NCBI GenBank assembly: GCA_017551215.1
Contig: JAFZMA010000180.1
Coordinates: forward strand, 1-5,357
Length of the DNA stretch: 5,357 bases
From: Bacteroidales bacterium
GTDB lineage: Bacteria; Bacteroidota; Bacteroidia; Bacteroidales; UBA932
Direction: 5' to 3'
Shown: positions 5,283-5,357 of the stretch, one piece after another
Numbering within the stretch: position 1 is the stretch's first letter
Layout: every line of letters begins with the position of its first letter
Made by a program: the position numbers and the translations under genes
The notes under the pieces: model-generated
The model's database searches: none
The model's input: only the letters and a program-made list of their open reading frames with translations
What the model was told of the DNA's origin: nothing

Positions 5283-5357
5283 ATGGAATTGTTTTATTCT
5301 ACAGATATCCGGAAAGACACTGTTCTGCTCAAGGGGCAGGAAGCGGACCATTGTGCC
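5283..5357 (+). CDS. rsmE: RsmE, 16S rRNA m3U1498 methyltransferase, N-terminal 25 codons only
   Basis: The frame from ATG 5283 is open to the right edge and reads MELFYSTDI, then EADHCA at the end of the window. This matches the start of Bacteroidota RsmE proteins (M-x-LFY-x-x-DI, then an acidic stretch and HC just before the RVLR motif). RsmE methylates N3 of U1498 in 16S rRNA using S-adenosylmethionine. Only part of the N-terminal PUA-like domain is visible; the SPOUT catalytic domain lies outside. The gene is divergent from the NagX-like operon. Confidence 0.85.
   Translation, partial: MELFYSTDIRKDTVLLKGQEADHCA

Overview
The window looks like a chromosomal segment of a Bacteroidota bacterium, most likely Bacteroidales; I cannot fix the genus. 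The evidence is the Bacteroidota promoter form (TTTG, about 21 bases, TAnnTTTG) seen three times upstream of genes, A-rich gene starts without strong Shine-Dalgarno sequences, and the family signatures of YifB, TsaE, RsmE and a DUF5009/NagX-like membrane protein.

Layout from left to right. Positions 1-1123 (minus) hold the N-terminal 374 codons of a YifB/ComM-type AAA+ Mg-chelatase-like protein, cut by the left edge. Positions 1124-1388 are non-coding and contain the yifB promoter, one copy of a direct repeat and a 9-bp hairpin. Positions 1389-2998 (minus) hold a complete two-gene AbiE toxin-antitoxin/abortive-infection operon: abiEi (winged-helix antitoxin and repressor), then abiEii (nucleotidyltransferase toxin), overlapping by ATGA. 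Positions 2999-3246 are non-coding and carry a strong promoter overlapped by nested palindromes (likely AbiEi operator) and the second direct-repeat copy, with its own promoter. Positions 3247-5208 (minus) form a tight three-gene operon: a NagX/HGSNAT-like membrane acyltransferase, a 79-residue protein resembling a small phage protein family, and tsaE (tRNA t6A synthesis). Positions 5283-5357 (plus) are the first 25 codons of rsmE (16S rRNA m3U1498 methyltransferase), divergent from the operon.

The most interesting structure is the abiE insert. Two copies of a 39-bp identical sequence (1186-1224 and 3163-3201, same orientation) bracket the operon. Each copy contains the -33 half of a minus-strand promoter, so one copy drives yifB and the other points at abiEi. 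Recombination between them would remove the cassette and leave tsaE, one repeat and yifB, which is probably the ancestral order. The insert appears more AT-rich than its flanks (about 37-40% GC in sampled lines, against 43-57% outside). A 13-base motif, ACCAWTYGTTTGC, occurs twice at the abiE promoter and once beyond the end of abiEii, so putative AbiEi sites or element ends lie on both sides of the operon. No transposase or integrase is present.

An octamer, TCAGCGAT, occurs six times on the two strands combined, four of them at or just before gene starts. This is far above random expectation and has no explanation within the window.
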